Assembly: GCA_903813345.2 (NCBI GenBank)
Contig: CAIIXF020000008.1
Span: forward strand, 28,520,005 to 28,584,004
Source: Owenia fusiformis
Lineage: Eukaryota > Annelida > Polychaeta > Sabellida > Oweniidae
Direction: 5' to 3'
DNA: 64,000 nt
How positions within the stretch are numbered: position 1 is the stretch's first letter; each line of letters starts with the position of its first letter. Both the position numbers and the translations under genes were made by a program. The notes below the pieces were generated by a model. The model was given only the letters and a program-made list of their open reading frames with translations, had not been told where the DNA came from and searched no databases. Positions 23,901 to 33,788 of this stretch are shown one piece after another.

Positions 23901-24563
23901 GTTAACATTCACAGCGTCTGCTTATGGATTTGGTCATGGGGGTCGTTGTCCATTAATAGGATTATACGCACATCAAATACTGATTGCTTTTTGCCGCTGC
24001 GGTTGCATCGTTTTTCCCATTTAGCCACTTGTTTCAGTTCATGTCACCCCCAGTATGTGGGTCGAAAGCGAAATCATGACAGGTGGATGTATTTTAACGT
24101 TTTTTCACTATACATGTACACGTATAATAAAATTGGACACTGAAGAAAAGTTTTAGCTGCCACGATGTCGTCATTCTGATACTCATAGCATCTTTCTGTT
24201 TCACCCGAAAGGGCTGAAAAGAACTAAGATGATGCCATGGTGTATCATGATGCGGAGTCCCAAGAAAGTTTCAACATAATGTTTCTACAGCTAATGGTCT
24301 AGATCATAAAGTTCGATGTGGTTCATAAATACACATGAGCATAGCAGGAATTTCAATATGGTTGTAGCTCATTGTGGTTAAATCCTATTGAGCGTTAATG
24401 TATTCAAATTCAATACATTCTTTAGTATTGAATGGCATATTTGAACAGTGCTCGAATAACATGCGACTTACTGGTACACGAAAGGTCATTTAACGACGAA
24501 CTATTCAACGTGTAGTTTTTAGGGCAGTGGTCACTGCAGTCATATTTCCCGCTGAATATGCCC
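20907..24563. other. Intergenic; fragments of dispersed repeats
   Basis: At 21050-21285 and 21530-21560 there are pieces of a CAGGCCCGTAGCCAGGATTT family (compare 27030-27228). At 21655-21800 there is a fragment of the CAGGGGCGTAG family. At 21950-22080 a GGGGCCC-rich fragment resembles 29202-29451. At 23212-23300 AATAAGTCACCCCCC is inverted around 55 bp. From about 22.2 to 24.5 kb I see nothing supported apart from that. Confidence 0.4.
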
Positions 24564-24603
24564 TTACATCATACGGGTCTTAATTACATCATACGGGTCT
24601 TAA
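24564..24603. repeat. Two exact tandem 20-bp units
   Basis: TTACATCATACGGGTCTTAA occurs twice in a row, downstream of the PLAC8 gene. Confidence 0.9.
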
Positions 24604-24939
24604 TAATCATATTTAATCGATATGCCTGTCATATTCCGTTACCAGCATCTGCGGAAAAGCGTTGATTGTGATAAATATTTCTTGTTCGAAATACAGTCCA
24701 TCTTATGCTTTTGGAAACGTTTGCAGATAGCCTCAGCAGATTTAAAGTACCATCTAGCATTCGAGCAAAAGCCCCACACCGTCTGTTGACCATCTGTGGA
24801 GCTTTAGAACATATACATGAGAATTCCCAGGCACACCTTTGCATTGGATCTGATTGTATATGTACATTCCAATATATATTACACTGTGTCTTTGATTCTG
24901 TTTCGTACGAGGTAAAAGTTCAATTCAAGACTACAGACC

Positions 24940-25317
24940 CTATGTTCTCGTCATTTCCTGGGCCTGTTCGGTTCCTTCTTTTATTTGGAGATCTTTTTTC
25001 ATGGATCCAACAACGTTAGCGCCTCCCTTCGCCTCTATCTCTCTCGCTTCTTGAATGATGGAACAACAGGGTAATACGGTGGAGAATATGACATCTTCGA
25101 GCAAACTCCCCTCGATGCCTAGTCGTTCTCGTAGTCTCCATCGGTTAATGGGGGCAATCGCGGTGAATCCAACACAAAATAGGGCTCCCATGATGAGGCA
25201 GCTTTCTCCGAGATACTCTGCATTTTTGCCAACGGTATAAGCGGGGCAGCAAAAGGTCAAGAGGCAAAGCTTGAAGTCGCCGAAACAACCGAGCAAACCA
25301 TTTTGAAAAGCAGCCAT
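24940..25317 (-). CDS. PLAC8-domain (cysteine-rich) protein
   Basis: An uninterrupted 125-residue frame on the minus strand. It matches the PLAC8/cornifelin (FCR1-like) family: an N-terminal GLLGCFGDFKLCLLTFCCPAY with the family's CC pair, a hydrophobic stretch LIMGALFCVGFTAIAP, then RWRLRERLGIEGSLLEDV, and the second CC motif VLPCCSIIQEAREI. Family members are small membrane-associated Cys-rich proteins involved in cell growth, differentiation or ion handling; the role of this one is not known. The reading frame opens further upstream but the first ATG is at 25317, which gives the usual family length. The tail (about 35 residues, KKDLQIKEGTEQAQEM) is polar and lineage-specific. There is no intron in the coding part. 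A possible TATA box (TATAAGATATT) lies about 120 bp upstream. Neighbours are repeats, so the context gives no hint of function. Confidence 0.85.
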   Translation of the reverse strand: MAAFQNGLLGCFGDFKLCLLTFCCPAYTVGKNAEYLGESCLIMGALFCVGFTAIAPINRWRLRERLGIEGSLLEDVIFSTVLPCCSIIQEAREIEAKGGANVVGSMKKDLQIKEGTEQAQEMTRT

Positions 25318-25429
25318 CGTCGTGTGAAATATGTCGAAAATGTAAGAAATCAATATGTCACTACAGTCAGAACCCTGATCCTGAAACTATATCCAATCGA
25401 TTGAATGTCCAACCTGTATCGCCCACTCC

Positions 25430-25440
25430 AATATCTTATA
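25430..25440 (-). promoter_or_regulatory. Possible TATA box of the PLAC8 gene
   Basis: TATAAGATATT on the minus strand, about 120 bp before the start codon, followed by GGAGTGG. Position is plausible, but one short motif is weak evidence. Confidence 0.3.
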
Positions 25441-27029
25441 TGCGGAATGTATTCAGCAGGCTGTGTACGCTATCGTTGAAAATGCAAGACTGCGCTAAGC
25501 CCCTACTGCATTAAATTCCCAGTGTAAATACGAATTGCTCCAGTGCTTACTAGGTTGGGTAGCATGTGTATTAAAATTAGAAATACAAGTATGGCTTTTA
25601 TAATTTCATGAATTTGTGGCCCGCTTCGAAGACCAATCACAAAGGAGGTTGCGTGTATTTCTATAAGCCTTATTGTTTGGGTACCGGATGACCGCGTAGG
25701 TTTATAATAACCCTGTATTTACATACACGGCATCCTTGCTGCAAGGGTATTTTACAAGTATATACCCTTGCTTCTCTCTATTCAATTGTTGGGCTTGAGC
25801 AAACAAACTGGACATTAAACAATATAAGCCTACACCACATACCCTAAGAGAACTACTACACACAGTGTACAAGGGTAATTAAAATCCTGTTGAATGGTCC
25901 ACAAAGCTGTCTTTATACTATAGTGGTATGCCCTTACATATCTTATGACTTAGAAGTTTGTAATCTTTACCACAAAAATCTTAGGATCTATAAAAATATT
26001 AGCTTAAGAATAAAACATCATCCGTAGAACATTCTATAGTATGTCCAAAATTAAAATATTTAACAATTTCACGAAAAAGAAAAAGAATACTGCAAAAATA
26101 AGGTGGTTTGAAGAGACACAAATGGTAAGATTATTCATAAGTTCCAGGAAATGAGACATGTAATTGGACAATTTGCACAACGCATATTCTGCGTTGACCA
26201 CTAGGAAACTCAGCTTATATAAGGCCCCAAGAATGAAACTACCTGGGCTTGAGTGAAGGGCTGAATTTAAGCATAAATGAAGTCCTTTGAAGAAGGATGA
26301 TACACGGCGCCTGCGAGCTCATTGCAAACCTGAAGCTGGTATGAATGAAAAATGCATCGATCAAAAAGGAGGTTGCACAAACATTGAGAAAATATAGTAA
26401 AATTTGACCCAATAAAAATACGTATTTTCATGAATGAAATCTTACAGTATTTAAAAGAGGCATACAATGATTAAACCTAAGAGCTTTGAACATGGAAGAC
26501 TGGCGCAAAAATTCACTCGTTGGCATGTGGCTCGCTTGCCTTCAAGTTCATAAATCATGAAATCTTAACTTTTTCTAGTCTTGCTCAAAGACTGTATACA
26601 CCCCCCCCCCGTCAGCTTCACTCTCTTGAAAACTGTCCTAAAACTACTATACTAAAGACAATTTCAATGTTTTGTTTTCGTCAATATGACATTAGAATCT
26701 AAAAAATAAGGAATCAAGAGACAACTGCATTGTAGACGGGGTAATAGCATATCAAAAGTTGAGCAATATTATGATGATTGTGTATGGTACTGTATGTTAT
26801 TATTATAAGGGATAAAGTAATCATTTTGCAGAGATTAATGCGTAGACAACTTTACATACACGATTTTAAGACGAAACCCCAAAATTGTAGGAAAATTGTT
26901 CATTTACAAATACTTTTAATTAAGGCGTGCTCATTAATAAACTGTGCACATTTAAAGCTGTATGCTTCTACACCCTTTTACTTGGTGTATTCGACTCGAT
27001 TTTTTATACACCTTCCATGGCCTTGCAAG
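25441..27029. other. Intergenic, no gene seen
   Basis: AT-rich. ATACCCTTGC and its inverse GCAAGGGTAT face each other at about 25740-25770. A poly-C run lies at about 26600. Nothing else is supported. Confidence 0.35.
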
Positions 27030-27228
27030 GTGTACAGGACCGTAGCCAGGGGGGGGGGTGGGGGGTTCGCAGGGATCGGGCACCCCCCCCCCCCCTTGGC
27101 CAAAAATTCTTTCAAAATCATGCAGTTTTTCACCATTTTGAGCACTTCTCAAGTGATTTTAGCCATATTTGTGTCAAAATTGTCAAACTGAACCCCCCAC
27201 CTTGGCAAATCCTGGCTACGGGCCTGGT
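27030..27228. mobile_element. Short TIR element (about 200 bp), AGGACCGTAGCCAGG end
   Basis: The left end ..CCGTAGCCAGGGGGG and the right end ..CCTGGCTACGGGCCT are inverted. The middle contains CATGCAGTTTTTCACCATTT, also found at about 21150. Long G and C runs flank the ends. Reading frames across it on both strands are repeat translations. Confidence 0.6.
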
Positions 27229-28403
27229 GTATTTTTATCAAATTCGTACAAAGTGAGAATTTTTGGACAACCCTCGTGTACATGTATTACTTGAATCATT
27301 TTTAAATCACTGGTTTCGGCAACAGGGAGACCTTTACTTCGTGGACATTGGCTCGCGACCGTGTCCCGATAATTACGTCTATCTGGATAAGAATCAAATA
27401 GTTAAACATAATGTTAAAGGCCATACTATTCATTGAGCCACATTCCACAGTCATGTAGTAGTACACACTGTAAAGGAACGGTAAGTGACCAATCTCCCGA
27501 TGGGGAGATTTGGTCGGTTGGGCCATGTCCTTACGTGTCAGTCATGCGACAGTCATGTCAAGGCTTCTTACTTTGTGTGTTTTACAGATTACTCCCGAGA
27601 TTAGGAAACGCCGTCATCTCCCACTCAATCCCGGTACTCAATCAACGCATACAACGTGCATTCCGTTAATCCCAAACAATAACTGTGTTAAGGATTTGCA
27701 GCTTGCCATATGGAAGCTGCTTATTTTTGAAATGGATAAACGAAACCTAAATATGAATAGTACAAACCCAGCCCCAACTCAAACCATGTGTAAAAGCGTT
27801 TTATTTTCTGAATAGATAGGAAATAATATTTGTTGTTTGAATGTTTCTTAAAACTGACCATTGTACCAACATATTTTTTTCTAATAGTGTAGGTGGCATT
27901 GCAAGGTAGACGAATTGGCATTGTACTTCATCATTAGGGCCACACGATACATGACTGTGTAACACCCCTCCTCCATTAATTCAGTTTCTGATTTGAATTG
28001 CTTCATCTTTGCACGATCGGTGTTCTCACGGACGGGAGCCAGGTGAACGAAGATGCAATTGCTATGACAATGACTATGATTAGCCCCCGGGATTAGCCTA
28101 TGCTCTATGATGGTCTCGGGGTAGCTGGAGAACCATGAGCTTTCAACTAACTTAATTAAAAGCCCATGGTAGAACTCAGGAGAAACCACCTACCGCGAAA
28201 TATTTTGAATACTATAAATCAGAAAAATCACTTGTGCATACACGACTTAACATTTATACATTGTGAAACAGTTACACATCCATGTATAATTGCGCGTGTG
28301 CTTGATACCGTGTAACAGATAAGGGATTGCGTGTAGTTGTATATGACGCATCATACATTTTGATATACCGTTCTCTGGTTAGCCCTATACACGTATACAT
28401 ATA
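27229..28403. other. Intergenic; includes a short hairpin at 28132-28169
   Basis: At 28132-28169 a CCATGAGCTTTCAACTAA..TTAAAAGCCCATGG hairpin matches the one at 59226-59264. The open frames of 60-100 codons here are not supported by similarity or splice signals. Confidence 0.35.
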
Positions 28404-28519
28404 CACTGGCGGATCTGGGGGGGGGGCAGGTCCCAATTTTTGGGTTTTAGGGGCCACAAGTTTTTTCTCAGACCTGAAATTTGCCCCCCCCCTTGTTGGT
28501 TCCCAGATGCGCCCCTGAT
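28404..28519. mobile_element. Short element with CACTGGCGGATCTGGG end
   Basis: CACTGGCGGATCTGGG at the left; CCCAGATGCGCCCCTG at the right is a diverged inverse. ATATA lies on both sides. The same terminus is inverted at 29436-29451. Confidence 0.5.
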
Positions 28520-28831
28520 ATATGTATATAAATCAAACTACATGATGTTTAACCAAAATCCACAAGCGAGAATTGTATTTTAACGATATTAATATTTAAC
28601 AGCGTGATCACATAAGCATTGCGTGTGATAACATAAACATTGCGTGGTGACATTGACTGAATGCCAACAGAAACAAACTTTTAAGATTTAATCAAAATTT
28701 TGCCAGTGATAAAATATTTGAAAATTACATAAACATAAAGGATTTACCCCTGGATTTACCTGACTTGTCTGGTAACAAAGTAAATGAGAGAAATTTTGGA
28801 CAAGGCACGTAGTGGGGACAATATATACGCA

Positions 28832-29068
28832 GGGGCGTAGACAGCTTTCAGTCAGCGGGGTTGCGATCGATTTCGGTTTTCAGTCAGGGGGTGCGATTGT
28901 GCCATAAACAAGCCAAAAAATGAGATTTACAAAAAGTGATGGAACTTCCTTCTAAACTGAGCTAGAAGCTTCAAATAAAAAGCATTTTGAAGCTCTTCTT
29001 TCGCATGGTTTTATATTTGTTGGTTATGGGGGGGGGGGAGATCGCACCCATTGCCCCCTGGCTACGCC
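28832..29068. mobile_element. Single copy of the CAGGGGCGTAG element
   Basis: The left end CAGGGGCGTAGACAGCTTTC and the right end GGCTACGCCTATG are roughly inverted. The interior (AGCTTCAAATAAAAAGCATT) matches half of the 8819-9308 double element. It lies between the two CACTGGCGG termini. Confidence 0.65.
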
Positions 29069-29201
29069 TATGTTCTTTTCTTCATCCTACATGTATGTAT
29101 GATTCAAGAAAGGCCAACTTCCATCATCATGCCTAAAAACTATAAATCTATATTTTAATATCAATCTTTATCAAAGACACCCCTCATATAATATCATGAA
29201 C

Positions 29202-29451
29202 CAACAAGGGGGGAGGGGCCCAAATTTGAGGTCCGAGAAAAAAATTTAGCGCTTGCGCGGAAAAATGTTTTGGGCCCCTCAAACCCCAAAGTGGGCCCAA
29301 ATTTTGAAATTTTGAGGCCCATTTTCTTCAAAATTTGGCCTGAAATTAAAAAATAAGGCCTTAAAAGGCTCAATAATGGGTTTTGGTGAAAAAAAATTTT
29401 GGGACCATTTTTTTCTGGGCCCCAAGGCCCCCACCCCCAGATCCGCCAGTG
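29202..29451. mobile_element. GGGCCC-rich fragment ending CCAGATCCGCCAGTG
   Basis: Its right end is the inverse of the 28404 terminus, and AACCAACAAGGGGGG at its left is the inverse of CCCCCCTTGTTGGTT at about 28490. It is one partner of an inverted pair. Confidence 0.5.
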
Positions 29452-29514
29452 CCCATTTACCTAGCTTCTGGGACACACTGTATATTACGCTGCGCGCAGA
29501 ATCTAGTTATAAAC

Positions 29515-29565
29515 TACGAAGCTTTCTTTTGAGAAGCGGAGTCGACGAATGCAAATGGTAACTGT
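29515..29565 (+). repeat. Third copy of the promoter-block leader
   Basis: GAAGCTTTCTTTTGAGAAG followed by GTCGACGAATGCAAATGG resembles the leader sequences at about 2690-2730 and 14245-14295. The CCAAT part is missing. Confidence 0.4.
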
Positions 29566-31539
29566 ACGTATAGCTATAGCAATAGATATTATTTTCTTAC
29601 TTAGATTTTCAATGGGCTTTAAATTGATGTTCATTGATCAAGCTTAACTTTAATTGCCAGTATTTTATGAGATATAAAATTTGAACGATAGGCAGATTTT
29701 GAAGTGATCAGATTTTTTTATATCTACAAAAATGTACTGTAAAGCATGCAATATTCAAATGTTTGGGAATTACCAATTGACTTTAGTTCCCAATCATTGG
29801 ACATGTTGGAACAATAAAATCAATCATTTGCCACATGCTGATATATTGAATAGACTCATTAGTGAATTACAGATTACAGATGCTTGAGACCATCATAATT
29901 TTATGTTAGTCTCAGCAGATGCTAGCGAAATAATAGTAATACAAAATGTCACCACCAAGTTGCTCACAATATTGTTACAGACGCCGATGGCCAACCACGG
30001 ATCGCCAACCTCGTCACAAAAACGGAGACCGTAACAATATGTCTGGCGCATAGCCGTAGGCAGCGGGGGTTCGGTGGGTTCGAACGAACCCCCGGTCAGG
30101 ATTTCCCAAAATATCATTTTGTGGAAAAATGCATATAACCAGAAACATTAAATTACTACATGCTATTTGAAAACTAGGCATAGGTTTATATGACCAGTAA
30201 ATAAATTGATATTTGTTATGGTGAACACGAGAGCCTTATTTTGTTAAAACACATGTCATAGTGAAGTTACACTTCCTTTAAAACGTTTTGCAACCTTAGG
30301 CATACGGGGTGAGATTAAATTTTGGGCCCCAGAGCATGGTATTTAGAAATAACAATAATTTCGCACAATTAACTTAAAAGCTGCTTTTTCTCGGACAAAA
30401 TAACCCATCTTGGGCAATAGCTAAATCAGTCCTCTGTAGGAATTTTGTTTTAAGCCAGTTCTGGTCCAATACGAAGTTATTGAAAGTTATTGAAAACAAT
30501 GCAGACGTCCCATACTCCGAATGATTTTTACAACATTTACGAATAAATATCTGGAATAGTCGTAATATTGATGAAACAAATGTTCTTTCAAATGTGTACA
30601 TCTCTGTTTTGTTTTATTTCAATTACAATTTAAAATATTTCTTGGAACAGCCCCTGGGGCTGGCAAGTACCCCAAACCAATTGCAGAAAATTAATTAAAA
30701 ACGTTGTGAAATGAATTATTTAAAAGCGTATATCATTTATAAATTCAAGCATTTGTTCAAATTTATTCATTCTTTCATTTGTTCAGTATTAATTTATCCA
30801 TCACTTTTTCAAAGAAAAATCAATCATTGCAAAAAATGATTTTTTCAGATACACTCCACTCATCTAAGATATTGTATAGAATTCAAATTGTTATCGTTCC
30901 ATTTTACTTGCTCTCCATTTTCATGTTAATGTCATGATATGTTTAGCGAATAAATTACATAATAAAAAACATTGAAAAATCATATGGACTATTAATCTTC
31001 AAATAATGAAGGCCTAATTTATTATCAAGCCGTCTGAACTTAACAAAATACGTTTTATATTCGAACAGTCGCTTGTATATGATTTATATCCACCAAAACG
31101 TTTTTATCATCAGTTGCAGTTGATCTGCTCCAGGGGACGTGCCACTGAGCTCCGGGGACGTCCAAAGAAATATTTTAAACTTTTTAAAACAAAGCATAAC
31201 GGAGACCCACTAATTTTAATGACAGATGTTTTCATCATTAGTACGACTACCCCGGATAGTTTAAAAATCATTCGCGTAAACGTTCTTTCGGAATTTATAG
31301 GGTGTTTGCCGCTTGCCTTGCATTTGATCCGAACTGGCTTCCAACAAAATTCCTGCAAAATAATGATAAGCCATTGCATGAGGTGATTTATTTTGTCCTA
31401 GATGAAGTAGCTTAAGTTAAAGAATAAATTGTGCGAAATAGTTGATATCCCTTGGTAACAAAACATGCTCAAGGGTCTTCCAGAAATCAGACGAAATAAT
31501 GGTGGATTCGAGGCGAATCAGATTTCAGGATATATATTT
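29566..31539. other. Intergenic; remnant of a GCCAACC repeat
   Basis: At 29970-30040 GTTACAGACGCCGATGGCCA.. and AAACGGAGACCGTAACAATA are a copy of the host repeat seen at 37715-38830. The 270-bp frames at about 31110-31386 are open on both strands with no similarity I can recognise. Confidence 0.4.
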
Positions 31540-32405
31540 CACCCTTGGTATACGCAGCTAACGAAAATTGACCGGTACGGGTCAAAAGCTGGACCGGTAC
31601 GGGTTAACGGTTTTATTTGAATTTAAAATAGCCATTAGTTGCTCAATATTGACTTCCTCGTGTCTAATTTGAAATATATGATGCCTCCCGATGCTTTTAA
31701 GTACCCCAATTTTTTACAGATTTTTAAACGGACCAAAACTCTCTAAATGCGCATTTATGCTCTTTTCTCTCGAGAACGACTGTCTCATTTTCACGATAAC
31801 TTTTATTTAGTACTTCTAACATATAAGATCTCCATGCTATTTACATCTTGTGAGTTTCAATGACGTGCGTTTGATTTTATAAAAAATGCCAAACTTTGTG
31901 ACAAAGAATTTCATCCTGCGTGCAGCGAGAAGACGGACCGGTTCGGGGCAATCTGCTTGCAGCGAGAAGACGGAGCGGTTCGGGGCAATAGCTGATGAAA
32001 TTCTTTGTCACAAAGTTTGGCATTTTTTGTAAAATCAAACGCGCGTCATTGAAACTCACAAGATGTAAATAGCATGTCATTTACATCATACCTTGATGGG
32101 GAAAAATAGATCTTATATGTTAGAAGTACTAAATAAAAGTTATCGTGAAAATGAGACAGTCGTTCTCGAGAGAAAAGAGCATAAATGCGCATTTAGAGAG
32201 TTTTGGTCCGTTTAAAAATCTGTAAAAAATTGGGGTACTTAAAAGCATCGGGGGGCATCATATACTAGTATTTCAAATTAGACACGAGGAAGTCAATATT
32301 GAGCAAGTTATGGCTGTTTTAAATTCAAATAAAACCGTTAACCCGTACCGGTCCAGCTTTTGACCCATACCGGTCAATTTTCGTTAGCTGCGTATACCAA
32401 GGGTG
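31540..32405. mobile_element. 866-bp fold-back element, CAC...GTG ends, TATTT target duplication
   Basis: CACCCTTGGTATACGCAG begins at 31540 and is exactly inverted at the other end (to 32405). The arms (31540-31915 and 31994-32405) match nearly base for base, apart from a 31-bp insertion in the right arm at about 32079-32109. TATTT occurs immediately outside both ends (31535-31539, 32406-32410), a 5-bp target duplication. Each arm carries two GACCGGTACGGGT motifs. The loop holds two 31-bp direct repeats (GCAGCGAGAAGACGGA.CGGT). The high arm identity suggests a recent insertion. No gene is present. Confidence 0.85.
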
Positions 32406-33617
32406 TATTTAGTAAAAGATTCACCGAAACATATTTTGAGGCAGAAAATTAATTATAAGTTGTCTGACTTTTTTGCACGTTGCCTGTTTATTTTACTTTG
32501 TGAACATTAAAGTTACAAAGCTACACGGTCATTTTTGAAAATCATTTTTACGTCCTGTGTTATTTCAATGAGAGAGGTTTCTTGATAAAGCCTATCACTT
32601 TCAGACTTTGCTTAACGTAAATAAAGACATCATTTTGATTGATAAAATTCAAATTCAATTGTCTACTTAACTTAATGAAGGTATTAAAATGAATTATATT
32701 TCCCCTCCCAAAGTTTTTTCGTAACAAATTATGCATATAAGAATTCAAACTTAAAGATGCTTTAATACATAATCCAATGGCTGAGTTAGGATTGCCAAAC
32801 TTTTGGAGTGAGTGTAATTGTACAAATTGCACAAAAAGGTTTTTATTTGAGGAACCCAAATGAAGAGGGGGGGGGGGATTTTTGAATAACATGAAAATAG
32901 AAGCGTCAACACTTTTTGGTGGTATCATAAAAATAGCATGTTACTTGTTAATACTGATATAGTTGTTAAACAAGAACTGAGCATTTCATGATGAAAATAA
33001 CCAGGTAGTTGATTTTATCCAAGAAGAACATGTGATCCTGAAAATGCCTCAGTCACATCTGTTCTACGGCAACCGTACAGCAGTCATAGCTTCCCAAAGT
33101 CAAAAGAAATATGCAGCATGAAATATAGGGATAAGCAGCAGAGTGTGGATTTTCTTTACTGTATCCAATATCAATTTTTTAAAGCTACGGCCGCCAAATG
33201 TGACTGATGCTTTAATGAGCTGAGAGGTCACTGGTATATAGACATTAGACCTAGTATGCCATCTATCAATACATTATTTCATTATACTGAATAAAGATTT
33301 GGTCATAGAGAACATATTCTATTCATCTCATGGTTGAATTTAAATGCTTTGCAGTTCAATTATAAAATGCATATTTTCAATCTAACATCTTTCCAAAATC
33401 AAACCAAAATGACACAAATTTTCAAAATCTCATCAATACTCTTTGTTATTTTTCCGAAATACACAATAAAACAAATATAGTAACTATCAATGTAAAATGT
33501 CTCATTTTCCTATCACAGTTATAGATGCAACATCTTTGGTTCTCTTTCTTTGTTACCCTTTTGCAATAGTGCACTGTCCTAGGCTCTAACATTCAGTGCA
33601 GTGGATGAGAAGATTCA
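32406..33617. other. Downstream of EFCAB11, no other gene seen
   Basis: A short ACTTTTTGGTGGTATCATAAA at about 32910 resembles the tail of the GCCAACC repeat. No clear poly(A) signal for EFCAB11 was identified. Confidence 0.35.
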
Positions 33618-33693
33618 GAGGATTCTAGTCATCAAGATCATATTTCATGATGAACTCAAAGTCTTTGTAACTTATCCTGCCATCGCAGTCTTT
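33618..33693 (-). pseudogene. Tandem copy of the last EFCAB11 exon
   Basis: This 76-bp stretch repeats 33703-33778 at an offset of 85 bp with two mismatches, including the EF-hand loop codons (DCDGRISYKDFEF) and the TAG. It lies after the true stop, in another frame and without its own acceptor, so it is 3' UTR or a dead exon copy. Confidence 0.85.
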
Positions 33694-33709
33694 GATGATT
33701 CTGAGGATT

Positions 33710-33788
33710 CTAGTCATCAAGATCATATTTCATGATAAACTCAAAGTCTTTGTAACTTATCCTGCCATCACAGTCTTGATCGAGCTCT
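33710..33788 (-). CDS. EFCAB11: EFCAB11 exon 6 (EF-hand 3, stop)
   Basis: 79 nt from the TTTTTTAG acceptor to TAG at 33710. It carries the canonical loop DQDCDGRISYKD. A near-identical copy follows at 33618-33693. Confidence 0.9.

Noticed and set aside
24705-25240. Plus-strand frames opposite the PLAC8 gene
   Set aside because: Antisense shadows of the well-supported minus-strand PLAC8 coding sequence.
27881-28189. 102-codon minus-strand frame
   Set aside because: Composition is gene-like in places, but I recognise no family and see no supporting splice or promoter signals; it also contains one of the hairpin repeats.
30050-30105. GGTTCGAA motif resembling a tRNA B box
   Set aside because: It is part of a GGGGGTTCG/CGAACCCCC palindrome in a repeat; no box A or cloverleaf around it.
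31110-31386. About 90-codon frames open on both strands
   Set aside because: Overlapping open frames on opposite strands with no recognisable domain; most likely chance.
31540-32405. Calling the fold-back a Transib/RAG-like element outright
   Set aside because: Only the CAC start and the 5-bp duplication agree; the conserved heptamer and a transposase are missing.
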